In this document: piece by piece, positions 46,815 to 55,889 of the stretch | How positions within the stretch are numbered: position 1 is the stretch's first letter | How the letters are laid out: every line of letters begins with the position of its first letter | Source: Paralithodes platypus | Lineage: Eukaryota > Arthropoda > Malacostraca > Decapoda > Lithodidae | NCBI GenBank assembly: GCA_032716605.1 | Contig: CM064538.1 | Span: forward strand, 19,934,082-19,998,081 | Direction: 5' to 3' | Length of the DNA: 64,000 bases | The notes under the pieces: generated by a model | Seen by the model: the letters and a program-made list of their open reading frames with translations, nothing else | What the model was told of the DNA's origin: nothing | Databases searched by the model: none | Translations under genes and position numbers: made by a program

Positions 46815-47028
46815 TATAGTCCGTTCATTCTAGGTTGGGCAGAAATCGTAATCTCTAACCTCTGTAACTCACAAAGGGCTAGAGCAAATGAGTTGTCAAT
46901 GTCCACACATATTCCCTAGCCAAGTCTTCCTATATGGTAGAAATATTAGGTCGATTACTCTAGCCCTTTTTGAGTTATGAGAGGTTAGGGGTTACCATTT
47001 CTACCCAACCTAGAATGAACAGACTATA
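46815..47028. mobile_element. MITE-5, complete palindromic copy
   Basis: Left arm TATAGTCCGTTCATTCTAGG and right arm, reverse-complemented, TATAGTCTGTTCATTCTAGG. The arms continue through ttgggcagaaat / ttgggtagaaat and cctaacctct words, so most of the 214 bp is palindromic. TA dinucleotides at both ends would fit a TA target site (mariner-like), which is inference. Confidence 0.7.
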
Positions 47029-47219
47029 TAGTATCTGCATTTTTATTTTTTAGTATCTGTATTGTCTAGTATTATATAATTATCTAGTGTATGATAATTG
47101 CATCAGGGGGTGGGGGGTAAAATTGGCTAAGCATCAATCGTGGCCATAAGTTTTCTAAGTTATCGCAAACTGAATATCGCAAGGTCTTTGAGATACTAAC
47201 TAATCCTTGTAACTCTCTC

Positions 47220-47556
47220 CCTCACCACCTCACCTTCAACCTCCTCCATCTTCCTCTTACCTCCAACCCCCCTCCTCTTCTTCTCTCCATACCTTCCTTC
47301 CCCCCTCCCTCTCCCTCTCTCTCTACCCTCACTCCTCTACTTCCCTCTCTCCCACCCCCCCTCACTCCATACTCTCCCTCCCCCCGCCTCTCTCTCCATA
47401 CCTCACCCCCCTCCCTCTCTCCCTACCCTCCATCCTCTACTACCCTCTCTCCCCCCCCCTCACTCCATACTCTCCCTCCCCCACCCCTTCCCCCTCCTTT
47501 CTCTCCATACCTCCCCTCCCTCTCTCCCTACCCTCCATCCTCTACTTTCCTCAAAA
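47220..47556 (+). repeat. Pyrimidine-rich tract (CCCTCT-type)
   Basis: Almost pure C/T with recurring words 'ctctccctaccctccatcct' and 'ctctactt'. The same tract continues at 48556-48627 and 52591-52800, separated by CR1-B insertions. Low complexity, no gene. Confidence 0.85.
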
Positions 47557-48555
47557 AGATCAAGTTGACGATATGCAACACAATCTAGATAAATTGTCAC
47601 ATTGGGCCCAAATTTGGCAAATGAGTTTCAATGCGGATAAATGTAAAGTACTACATATCGGATACCTAAATGAGAAAGCAAACTATTCGATGAATGGCAC
47701 TCAGCTTAAGAATGTAAACAGAGAAACCGATCTGGGAGTAACAATATCGAGTAACCTAAAACCGAGTCAACAATGTTCAGAAGTTGTTAAGAAGGCAAAC
47801 AAAATAATTGGCTTTATAGGCAGGTCATTTGAGCATAAATCCAAAGACGTTATCCTAACCCTTTACAATGCCTTAGTCTGCCCTCTTCTGGAATACTGCG
47901 TTCAATGCTGGTACCCTTATTACCAAAAAGACATAAACAAGCTAGAACGAGTTCAACGTAGAGTTACCAAAATGATACCTAGCCTAAAGAACAAACCATA
48001 CGAAGAGCGTCTTAGAGAAGTAAATCTATTTCCTTTAGCCCAGTGCAGATTAAGAGGTGACTTAATTCAAGTGTTCAAAATCATCAAAGGCATCGACAAT
48101 ATGAACTGTAGTAAGTACTTCACTATCAACCTATCTAATTACACGCGGGGAAACGGTTGCAAAATTATTGGTAAATCTTTTAACTCACACGAATCTAAGA
48201 ATTTCTTCTTCAATCGAGTTGTCAACTTGTGGAATGGGCTTCCCCGAGACGTTATAGACTGCAGCACCGTTGATTCATTTAAACTCCGCCTAGACAATTA
48301 TCTCGCATCAAACCCGCGACTGACTGCGTTTATAAATGAATAACTTTATTTTATCCTCCCCTCAGTTACTAACCCATATGTCCCCTACTAACTTCCTAAT
48401 CCTGCCACGGACATTAGTTCCAGGGCAGTAGTTCCCTTTCCAATGTTCCCTTACCCACTCTAAACCACTGTTTAGACACTTGATCCTCAGTGTTTTGGAG
48501 GACAAGCAGCCTAGAAGGGTCATTAGAACTGTTGTTGCTTGATTTCCTTTGTACT
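47557..48555 (+). mobile_element. CR1-B LINE, 5'-truncated copy
   Basis: Begins 'tcaaaaagatcaagttgacg' in RT and ends 'gatttcctttgtactcc', like the other CR1-B copies, with scattered substitutions and a few small indels relative to 51590-52580 (for example a 'ttta' insertion near 48350). It is embedded in the pyrimidine tract. Confidence 0.9.
47573..48343 (+). CDS. CR1-B ORF2 C-terminal fragment
   Basis: 256 residues, intact to the stop (ends LTAFINE). Same segment as 14159-14929 with substitutions, for example LVCPLLEYCVQCWYPYYQKD and LREVNLFPLAQCRLRGDLIQ. There is no RT active site in the copy and no natural start. Confidence 0.85.
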   Translation: MQHNLDKLSHWAQIWQMSFNADKCKVLHIGYLNEKANYSMNGTQLKNVNRETDLGVTISSNLKPSQQCSEVVKKANKIIGFIGRSFEHKSKDVILTLYNALVCPLLEYCVQCWYPYYQKDINKLERVQRRVTKMIPSLKNKPYEERLREVNLFPLAQCRLRGDLIQVFKIIKGIDNMNCSKYFTINLSNYTRGNGCKIIGKSFNSHESKNFFFNRVVNLWNGLPRDVIDCSTVDSFKLRLDNYLASNPRLTAFINE

Positions 48556-48627
48556 CCCTCTCTCCCACTCTCCCTACCCTCCATACCTTCCCTCCCCTTC
48601 CCCCTCCCCCCTCCTCTCTCTCCATAT

Positions 48628-49392
48628 TTAGCCATTTCAGCTGATGTTTCCGATACTCAAGATACAAATAGCGACTCTCTTCCCCCTCAAGACAACTTCC
48701 GTGTCGTGAGGAACAACGTTTGCCCCAAGACCAGGAAACACATACCGATTACTGAGTGTCAAAACCGTTTCCAGATACTCGCAGACTCAGATGACGAAGA
48801 GGAAATAGAAGAAGTCCGGCTCGTGGGAGACTCGATGATACGTGGTCAGCTCACAGAGTTTTGCGCCAGGGCACCTAAGACCAGGAAGCGTTTTTGTATC
48901 CCTGGTGGTGGTGTGGATGACGTAGTTGCAGCAGTTGACGAAGTATCAAAGCTGGCCCCTGCTAATACAATGTACGTCATCCACGTTGGATCCAACGATG
49001 TACAGCGAACCCGGTCGGAAGATTTGCTTTTAAAGTACCAGCAGCTGATCAAGTCGTTTAAGGAGAAGTCATCAAGGATCATCGTCTCAGGAATCGTCCC
49101 CCGGCTCGGTGTAGAGAGCCGATTTTACAACATAGCCACCAGCACAAATCGTTGTCTAGCAAACCTCTGCAGGAAGGAGAACGTGGGATTCGTCGACACC
49201 TGGGACAATTTCTACTACGATGACTATTTGTTTTCGGACGATGGAGTTCATCTGAACCAGGTGGGAGCAGCGCGTTTTGGGCGTCTTCTCAACGATGCGG
49301 TGAAGGATTTTCGGAGAAGAAATCGACTCAGCACAGGACAACCAGGAAGGAGGACCGAAGACAGCGAGGACGGCAATCTACAAAGGAATTAA
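48628..49392 (+). CDS. CR1-B ORF1, SGNH/GDSL-type esterase
   Basis: About 254 residues, open to the stop; no convincing Met at the element's own 5' end, so the start may be lost. A polar N-terminal part (NRFQILADSDDEEEIEE) leads to the esterase: VRLVGDSMIRGQL (Ser nucleophile), MYVIHVGSNDVQRTRSED (Gly/Asn blocks), SSRIIVSGIVPRLG and LFSDDGVHLNQVGAARFG (catalytic Asp and His). It ends in a basic tail (RRRNRLSTGQPGRRTED), suitable for RNA binding. All catalytic blocks are kept. Confidence 0.8.
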   Translation, partial: LAISADVSDTQDTNSDSLPPQDNFRVVRNNVCPKTRKHIPITECQNRFQILADSDDEEEIEEVRLVGDSMIRGQLTEFCARAPKTRKRFCIPGGGVDDVVAAVDEVSKLAPANTMYVIHVGSNDVQRTRSEDLLLKYQQLIKSFKEKSSRIIVSGIVPRLGVESRFYNIATSTNRCLANLCRKENVGFVDTWDNFYYDDYLFSDDGVHLNQVGAARFGRLLNDAVKDFRRRNRLSTGQPGRRTEDSEDGNLQRN

Positions 49393-49418
49393 ATACTAAT
49401 CCGTCAAGAACCGCTAAT

Positions 49419-50045
49419 TTGGATAAAGCTCCACCAACACGACCCAAATTCAAAACCGTCAGGGATAACGACCGAGGACCGAGGACAGCCATGAATGTAA
49501 ATGTAGATCCGACCAGAACCAAAAATTCGATGAAAGAACGATCTGTGAGTTCTAAAACCGCAACTTTAAAGGTTTTCTATGCAAACGCTCGTAGCATACG
49601 CAATAAATTTACAGATTTAGAGGAACTAGTGTTTACAGAAAATTATTATGTGATTGGCATAACAGAATCTTGGCTCAATACACAAGATAGAGACTTTTTA
49701 GCAGAGTATTCACTTCCCGGTTATGTAATGTTTGAGAACAGCCGAATAAATAAAAATGGAGGTGGCGTTTTATTTTATATCAAAGAAAGTCTTAACCCGA
49801 CCCTCGTGTCAAAACCTCAAATTGTGAACGTCGACACATCTTTTGTGCTAATAAAGAATAATAAAGGTACAAAAATAATACTTGCGTTAATATACAGACC
49901 TCCAGCTCAATCAGTGCAAACTGACCGAGAAATTTACGAACAAATTGCAGATGTAAGTAACTCACAAGATACCGTAATTTTTGGCGACTTTAATTTACCT
50001 GTGACCAAGGGGGGGCGATACTCTTACTTCACACTCCGGACATGA
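49419..50045 (+). pseudogene. CR1-B ORF2, endonuclease N-terminal part
   Basis: Shows LKVFYANARSIRNKFTDLEE, VIGITESWLNTQDRDFLAEY (metal-binding Glu), GGGVLFYIKESLNPTLVSK, IILALIYRPPAQ and TVIFGDFNLPV. The likely natural start is MNVNVDPTRTKNSMKERSVS (ATG at about 49491). A length change in a run of seven G (50009-50015) breaks the frame; the domain continues at 50047-50331. Confidence 0.8.
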
Positions 50046-50046
50046 C

Positions 50047-50331
50047 TTGTATACGAACTTGCAAGAGAGTTCGCTTTATCAATTTGTTCGAATGCCGACC
50101 CGTGGTAATAACGTTCTTGACATTGTACTTGCAACAAAAGAAGAATTGATAGAGAATTTGAATGTTGGTGATGAATTCAGTAACAGCGACCATTGTACGA
50201 TAACTTTCACTTTAAAGTTTACTAGTAACGAACCAAATAGTAGCATCGAAAAAGTCCCTAATTTCAAGAAAGCAAACTTCCATAAACTTAGAGCTACAGT
50301 ATGTTTAAAGAAACTGACTGGAGCTTTTTAA
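50047..50331 (+). pseudogene. CR1-B ORF2, endonuclease C-terminal part
   Basis: NLQESSLYQFVRMPTRGNNV, LDIVLATKEELIENLNVGDE and FSNSDHCTITFTLKF (catalytic SDH). The frame is lost near 50300 and continued by 50301-52208. Confidence 0.8.
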
Positions 50332-52208
50332 TTAACAATAACGACATAAATACATCTTGGAAGTTATTCGAAACCACTTACCTAAAAGCAGTGCAAGACT
50401 GCATACCATCGAAAATACGGCGTCCAGGCCATAATAATAAGCCCAAATGGTGGAATAAAGATATTTCAAACTGCCTGCTTGCTAAAAAATTTGCTAATGA
50501 TAGATTAAAATCCTCACAAAATGACGAAGAACGGGTGAAATTTGTAGAGCTACGACGCAAAGCCAAAAAGTTAATTAAGCAAAGTAAAAAGACCTTAGAG
50601 TTACATATTGCGAATCAAAGTAAAACAAACCCGAAAGAATTCTATAGTTATATCAGAAAGAAAAAAGTAGTTACTTCAACTGTTGGACCGTTAGTCGATG
50701 AAAAAGGAGAATACACCAAAGACGAAGTACAAATGAGTAATGCCCTCAATACCTTCTTTGCATCAGTTTTTACAACAGAAGACCTCAGTGATATCCCTAC
50801 ACCATCGCCGATTCAGATTGATAATTCAGATGTTCTAAGCAATATCACCGTTACAGAGAGAGAAGTATTGAATTGTTTAGATAAACTCAAGGTAAATAAA
50901 ACGCCAGGACCTGATACAATCTCGCCTAGAGTTCTAAAGGAAGCTAAGAATGAGCTCTCCAAACCACTGACATTACTATTCAATAAATCCTTGCAGTCTG
51001 GAACTATGCCTGATCAGTGGAAGCTAGCCAACGTAACACCGATATTCAAAAAAGGCAGCAAATCCCTACCCAGTAACTATCGTCCAATTAGCTTAACCTC
51101 AGTTGTATGTAAACTGCTAGAAACGGTCATACGAGACAGACTCGTAAATCACTTAGAGGAAAATAACATACTTAAAGATACTCAACACGGCTTTCGTAAA
51201 AAACGTTCCTGTTTAACAAACCTCTTAGACTTCTTCCACGATATCCTCAACCTCTACGATGAGAGTAAAGCTGTAGATATTATATACCTTGATTTTCAAA
51301 AGGCCTTTGACAAAGTTCCCCACAAACGTTTACTGCTAAAACTAAAAGCGCATGGAATACAAGACGGTGTGTTGAAATGGATAGAAAATTGGCTCAGCAA
51401 CAGAAAGCAAAGGGTAGTCATAAACGGTAAGGCATCTAAATGGACCAATGTAAGTAGCGGGGTACCCCAGGGATCGGTACTAGGACCAATTCTCTTTCTA
51501 ATTTACATCAACGACATAGATGAGGGTCTCACCTGCACAATCTCAAAATTTGCTGACGATACAAAAATTGCAAATAGCGTACTCTCAAAAGAACAAGTTG
51601 ACGATATGCAACACAATCTAGATAAATTGTCATGTTGGGCCCAAATTTGGCAAATGAGTTTCAATGCGGATAAATGTAAAGTACTACATGTCGGATACCT
51701 AAATGAGAAAGCAAACTATTCGATGAATGGCACTCAGCTTAAGAATGTAAACAGAGAAACTGATCTGGGAGTAACAATATCGAGTAACCTAAAACCGAGT
51801 CAACAATGTTCAGAAGTTGTTAAGAAGGCAAACAAAATAATTGGCTTTATAGGCAGGTCATTTGAGCATAAATCCAAAGAAGTTATCCTAACCCTTTACA
51901 ATTCCTTAGTCCGCCCTCTTCTGGAATACTGCGTTCAATCCTGGTGCCCTTATTACCAAAAAGATATAAACAAGCTAGAACGAGTTCAACGTAGAGTTAC
52001 CAAAATGATACCTAGCCTAAAGAACAAACCATACGAAGAGCGTCTTAGAGAATTAAATCTATTTCCTTTAACCCAGCGCAGATTAAGAGGCGACTTAATT
52101 CAAGTGTTCAAAATCATCAAAGGCATCGACAATATGAACTGTAGCAAGTACTTCACTATCGACCAATCTAATTACACGCGGGGAAAACGGTTGCAAAATT
52201 ATTGGTAA
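50301..52208 (+). CDS. CR1-B ORF2, linker and reverse transcriptase
   Basis: 635 residues. A basic linker (HNNKPKWWNKDISNCLLAKK) is followed by RT motifs: KLKVNKTPGPDTISPRVLKE, ANVTPIFKKGSKSLPSNYRP, QHGFRKKRSCLTNLLDFFHD, IIYLDFQKAFDKVPHKRLLL, SGVPQGSVLGPILFLIYIND and the active site FADDTKIANS. The CR1 C-terminus runs through KLERVQRRVTKMIPSLKNKP. An extra A near 52186 (ggggaaaacgg against ggggaaacgg in other copies) ends the frame early. The first Met is not natural. Confidence 0.9.
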   Translation: MFKETDWSFLINNNDINTSWKLFETTYLKAVQDCIPSKIRRPGHNNKPKWWNKDISNCLLAKKFANDRLKSSQNDEERVKFVELRRKAKKLIKQSKKTLELHIANQSKTNPKEFYSYIRKKKVVTSTVGPLVDEKGEYTKDEVQMSNALNTFFASVFTTEDLSDIPTPSPIQIDNSDVLSNITVTEREVLNCLDKLKVNKTPGPDTISPRVLKEAKNELSKPLTLLFNKSLQSGTMPDQWKLANVTPIFKKGSKSLPSNYRPISLTSVVCKLLETVIRDRLVNHLEENNILKDTQHGFRKKRSCLTNLLDFFHDILNLYDESKAVDIIYLDFQKAFDKVPHKRLLLKLKAHGIQDGVLKWIENWLSNRKQRVVINGKASKWTNVSSGVPQGSVLGPILFLIYINDIDEGLTCTISKFADDTKIANSVLSKEQVDDMQHNLDKLSCWAQIWQMSFNADKCKVLHVGYLNEKANYSMNGTQLKNVNRETDLGVTISSNLKPSQQCSEVVKKANKIIGFIGRSFEHKSKEVILTLYNSLVRPLLEYCVQSWCPYYQKDINKLERVQRRVTKMIPSLKNKPYEERLRELNLFPLTQRRLRGDLIQVFKIIKGIDNMNCSKYFTIDQSNYTRGKRLQNYW

Positions 52209-52590
52209 ATCTTTTAACTCGCACGAATCTAAGAATTTCTTCTTCAATCGAGTTGTCAACTTGTGGAATGGGCTTCCCCGAGACGTTATAGACTGCAGCA
52301 CCGTTGATTCATTTAAATTCCGCCTAGACAAATATCTCGCATCAAACCCGCGACTGACTGCGTTTGTAAATGAATAACTTTATCCTCCCCTCAGTTACTA
52401 ACCCATATGTCCCCTACTAACTTCCTAGTCCTGCCACGTTAGTGGCAGGGCAGTAGTTCCCTTTCCAATGTTCCCTTACCCACTCTAAACCACTGTTTGG
52501 ACACTTGATCCTCAGTGTTTTGGAGGACAAGCAACCTAGAAGGGTCACTAGACCTGTTGTTGCTTGATTTCCTTTGTACTCCTTTGTACT

Positions 52591-52825
52591 CCATACATCA
52601 TCTTCTCTCCATACCTTCCCACCCCTCTCCCTCTCCCTCTCTCCATACCCCTTCCATCTCACCTCCACCCCTCCCACCCTCTCTCTCCATTTCTCTTTAT
52701 CAATCTCCCTTTCCCCCACCACTCTCTCTCCCACCCCTCTCTCTCTCTCTCTCTCTCTGGCTTTCATCATATCTTTCACCATCACTCTCCCTTTCTTCAC
52801 ACATAATTAATACTCTGCGCGGTGG

Positions 52826-52828
<3 letters not shown>
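52591..52828 (+). repeat. Pyrimidine-rich tract, continuation
   Basis: C/T-rich DNA ('ccctctccctctctccatac') immediately after the CR1-B tail, including (CT)n at 52738-52757. It appears to be the same low-complexity tract as 47220-47556. Confidence 0.8.

Positions 52829-52879
<51 letters not shown>
52829..52879 (+). repeat. (GA)n microsatellite
   Basis: GA run of about 50 bp at the junction with a MITE-1 fragment. Confidence 0.95.
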
Positions 52880-52881
<2 letters not shown>

Positions 52882-53001
52882 GACACCTGGGTGGGGATAA
52901 ACGTCTTAAAACAGTTGGCTGAATGGGGCCGAATGGATACAAGCCAGGGAAAGAGAGAAAAGGAGAGAAAGATAAAAAAAGCCGGTGACCCCCCTTATTA
53001 A
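52876..53001 (+). mobile_element. MITE-1 (subtype B), right-end fragment
   Basis: gatcgacacctgggtgggga, then ataaacgtcttaaaacagtt, aatggggccgaatggataca and a right end gccggtgaccccccttatTAA, nearly identical to the right arm of the copy at 37636-38002. Confidence 0.8.
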
Positions 53002-53211
53002 GTTCGAAGCTTCATAGGGTATTAGAATTAATGATCGCCACTGTACGCACGACAACATAAGTATTTTTTAAGCTGGATGGAGGTCTAGGGAGCAAAATAA
53101 AAACCTCACCTCTTAAATAAGATATCAGTGGGCTTATTAAAATTGAAGGGACTGGAGTTCTCGAAAAGGGGTTCCGGTCCAGAAAATGTACTTGACTTAC
53201 AGTGTGCTGCC

Positions 53212-53430
53212 TTAGCCTTTTGAGTACCAGCGGCGTTTGTTATGTTTTATTCTAGCTATATTTAGACGATATTATGCAGCTTAAGAAGGGTCTGTGGTCG
53301 TTAAAAGGGTTGGTCGAGATAGTTAGAAGCCTTATTATTGCCAGAGGTCCTTCCTAAGCTGTATAAAATCGTCCAATAGCTGCCAGAATATGATGAAAAG
53401 GACGTCCCTCAATGGGTCCTGAAGGGTTGA
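53212..53430 (+). mobile_element. MITE-2, decayed copy
   Basis: The interior is shared with 29207 and 43904: 'attctagctatatttagacg', 'cagcttaagaagggtctgtg' and 'aaaatcgtccaatagctgcc'. Ends cttagccttttgagtacc and gtcctgaagggttga are mutated from TTAACCC...GGGTTAA. Confidence 0.75.
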
Positions 53431-53509
53431 TAGCTTCTGAAGTCCTGTTTTAACCAAGTAACTAACTTTTAAAATTACAATGTTGATAGGCGATCCACTA
53501 TTTTTATTT

Positions 53510-53760
53510 ATTTCATAGTGCTCTCGGATGCCGTAGTCTCTAGCCCACTCATAAATATTCCTGGACCTAACCTATTTCTAATTATGGAAGTATATTCCTT
53601 TAAACGAATTTATGAATATAACTATGTATACTATTTAGCGAAAAGCAAGTTCTATCCAAAAATAAATCAAGATAGTTATAGTTACATAAAGAAAAAACAA
53701 TGGGGGTCCACGAAGTCTTATGAGTGGGCTAGAAACTATGGCATCCGAGTGTACGTTCGG
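53510..53760. mobile_element. Unclassified element with ~36-bp inverted repeats
   Basis: Left ctcggatgccgtagtctcta + gcccactcata pairs with right tatgagtgggctagaaacta + tggcatccgag at three mismatches. About 165 bp lies between them. An 84-residue frame (53518-53772) spans it, including KSKFYPKINQDSYSYIKKKQ, but its ends are the inverted repeats themselves and I do not recognise it. Probably a MITE; class unknown. Confidence 0.5.
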
Positions 53761-54029
53761 CCTAGTAAGTAAGTGATGTCTTGGCGCCAAGTATATTTTG
53801 ATCAACAATTGGTATCAGTAATATCCAAAGCTTGATTTATTCGTTTCGAGTGATATATACAAACATGTTCCTACATTTACCCACCCTATTCAACATCTGA
53901 CAGACATTAATAGAGCACAGAGCGAGCCAAACGTATTGACAGCTGAGACATGACTTATTAGTGCTACCGTACAGTATTTTGGAAAGAAATATCTATCAAC
54001 ACTATGCATTGGGAAGGATTTTTACTGCC

Positions 54030-54092
54030 GTTTTAATTTGAACGAGCTTTTAGCGGATCCAGAAATGTCGTTATGTTTTGTATCGAGTCATG
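54030..54092 (+). repeat. 63-bp segment repeated at 55715-55778
   Basis: aatttgaacgagcttttagc, ccagaaatgt and atgttttgtatcgagtca occur here and again just after the MITE-1 that ends at 55715, with small differences; a weaker third relative is at 56088-56190. The MITE-1 copy sits at the junction of the two repeats. Confidence 0.75.
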
Positions 54093-54592
54093 TTAAGGGG
54101 GGTGACCTACTTTTTGTTATCTTCTTTTCTCTCTTGCTCTGGCTTGTATCCATTCGGCCCCATTCACCCTACTGTTTTAAGACGTTTATCCCCCTCCAGG
54201 TGTCGATTTTTCCTGGCGAGCGATAGCCAGCCAGCATTGTCTGGAGAAATCCGGCTTCGCCGGAGAAATTTTTCTATCGAAAAATTTACAAATTTAGCTT
54301 GCTGTCAAAACATAAATATATATATGCTGGCTCGCTACCAGTGGCCAGGAAAATATTGACACCTGGATGTGGGTAAACGTCTTAAAACAGTAGGCTGAAT
54401 GGGGCCGAATGGATATGTTACGGCCTTTTTGAAAAAGTGGCCTTTTTGCGAAATGACCGGTAGCTTTGCAAAATGACCAAAAACCTAGCCTTTTTGTAAA
54501 ATGACACTTAATGTCTGGCCCATTTGCAAAATGTCCAGCATATTGGCCTTTTTGTAAAATTAACTGTGCCCTTTTGCAAAATTACACCAAAC

Positions 54593-54614
54593 GTCTAACC
54601 TAACCTAACCTAAA
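54593..54614 (+). repeat. (CCTAA)n telomere-type run, left arm of FB-1
   Basis: ctaacctaacctaacctaaa: CCTAA pentamers, the complement of the arthropod telomere repeat TTAGG. Confidence 0.85.
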
Positions 54615-55424
54615 GCCTTGTTAACTTTAATGCTTCCAAAACCCAATTTCTCCATCTATCTACCCGTCAGGATCTCCCAGCGGACTATCCCTTATTCTTC
54701 AACAATACAAAAATCAACCCTTCATCTTCTCTCAATATTCTTGGTGTCTCTTTTTCTTCAGCTCTCATTTGGAAGGACCATATTACCAGTCTTGCTAAGG
54801 CAGCCTCCCAGAAGCTGGGTGTGCTCAACCGCCTTAGGGGGTTCTTTTCCCCTGCACAGCTTCTTGCTCTGTACAGGGGCATAGTGCGCCCTTGTATTGA
54901 GTATTGTTCACATGTGTGGGGAGGTTCCTCTCACACCGCTCTCCTAGACAAAGTTGAAAGGAAGGCCTTTCGTATCATTGCCTCCCGTCCACTCACCAAC
55001 TCTCTGCAATCTCTCTCTCTCCGCCGCAATGTTGCATCTCTCTCGCTATTCTATCGCTACTATAATAAACAGTGTTCCTCAGAGCTATCCCAGTGCATAC
55101 CACCTCCTTTAAGTAGGGCACGTGGTACCCGTCTTGCAACTCAATCCCACCCCTACTCTGTGCAACTCTCCAACCCAAGAGTGAAATGTTACTCTCAAAC
55201 TTTCTTCTACTCAACATCTGAGCTCTGGAACTCTCTCCCAGAATCGGTCTTTCCCTCTTCCTATGACTTAAATTGCTTCAAACTCCGTGTGTCCAGGCAT
55301 TTTGGCTCGAACGTCCCTTGATTTTGGCCCTGTCACTCTTTCAACTATGGGGGAGGCACTCGCTATAGGCAGTTATGCCTTTTGCCTCCCTCAATCACAT
55401 AGAAAAAAAAAAAAAAAAAAAAAT
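54614..55424 (+). mobile_element. LINE-C, 5'-truncated copy with poly(A)
   Basis: Begins 'agccttgttaactttaatgc' directly after CCTAA repeats and ends with a 3' UTR (ttttggccctgtcactcttt) and an A run of about 21 at 55404-55424, directly before TTAGG-containing sequence. Same family as 29977-37230. It sits in the loop of FB-1. Confidence 0.8.
54821..55321 (+). CDS. LINE-C post-RT C-terminal segment
   Basis: 166 residues to a natural stop: FFSPAQLLALYRGIVRPCIE, YCSHVWGGSSHTALLDKVER and KAFRIIASRPLTNSLQSLSL, ending SELWNSLPESVFPSSYDLNC. This is the region after the RT thumb in Jockey-like LINEs. The frame is open upstream to about 54635 (FLHLSTRQDLPADYPLFFNN type), but the RT active site is absent, so the copy has no catalytic function. 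Confidence 0.75.
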   Translation: MLNRLRGFFSPAQLLALYRGIVRPCIEYCSHVWGGSSHTALLDKVERKAFRIIASRPLTNSLQSLSLRRNVASLSLFYRYYNKQCSSELSQCIPPPLSRARGTRLATQSHPYSVQLSNPRVKCYSQTFFYSTSELWNSLPESVFPSSYDLNCFKLRVSRHFGSNVP

Positions 55425-55478
55425 GTTAGGTTAAATGTTAACCTAAATGTTAGGTTAGGTTAGGTTAGGTTAGGTTAG
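55425..55478 (+). repeat. (TTAGG)n telomere-type run, right arm of FB-1
   Basis: ttaggttaggttaggttagg within 55425-55478, preceded by imperfect TTAGGTTAAATG words. Inverted relative to the CCTAA run in the left arm. Confidence 0.9.
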
Positions 55479-55854
55479 ACGTTTGGTGTCATTTTGCAAA
55501 AGGGCACAGGTAATTTTACAAAAAGACCAATATGCTGGACATTTTGCAAATGGGCCACACATTAAGTGTCATTTTACAAAAAGGCTAGATTTTTGGTCAT
55601 TTTGCAAAGCTCCTGGTCATTTCGCAAAAAGGCCACTTTTTCAAAAAGACCGTAACAGATACAAACCAAAGATAGAGGGAGGGAAAGAGAAAAAAAGCGA
55701 GGTGGGCTCCCTTAATTTGAACGAGCTTTTAGCGGGTCCAGAAATGTTATGTTTTGTATCGAGTCACGCTAATGGCTGGATTTACGATACAAGGATACTG
55801 TATCACTTTTATCGTGGGGAATTTATTTTCAACTTTTTATATTTATTATTTTGT

Positions 55855-55889
55855 TTAGGTAGGGTAAATAAGGCGTCCGGCAATAGATG

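Larger units (their letters stand above)
48628..52590 (+). mobile_element. CR1-B LINE, longest copy
   Basis: About 4 kb with ORF1 (esterase), ORF2 (endonuclease plus RT) and a 3' UTR ending 'cctttgtactcctttgtact'. The 5' end abuts pyrimidine-rich DNA with no clear 5' UTR, so it may be slightly truncated. At least three 1-nt frameshifts are visible (near 50010, 50300 and 52186). Other copies: 14003, 47557, 62529. Confidence 0.9.
54416..55657. mobile_element. FB-1, foldback-type element with ~200-bp subrepeated TIRs
   Basis: 1,242 bp. The ends TGTTACGG(C/T)CTTTTTGAAAA are inverted copies, and the arms match at roughly 95% for about 190 bp. Each arm is made of degenerate repeats of a gcctttttgcaaaatgacc word and ends internally in CCTAA/TTAGG runs. 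A 4-bp duplication GATA flanks it (54412-54415 and 55658-55661), and the empty site is the MITE-1 sequence atGATAca-type. It carries no transposase. The middle is a LINE-C 3' fragment. Confidence 0.8.
54093..55715. mobile_element. MITE-1 (subtype B), copy interrupted by FB-1
   Basis: TTAA at 54093-54096 and 55712-55715. The left arm and core (ccggcttcgccgg hairpin, tatcgaaaaatttacaaatt) run to 54415; the right arm resumes at 55658 (gatacaaaccaaagatagag ... gcgaggtgggctccctTAA). Without FB-1 it is about 380 bp. Confidence 0.85.

Noticed and set aside
54593..55478. A real telomere or interstitial telomere block.
   Set aside because: The TTAGG-type runs are only 4-6 units, occur as inverted pairs and are part of the FB-1 arms.
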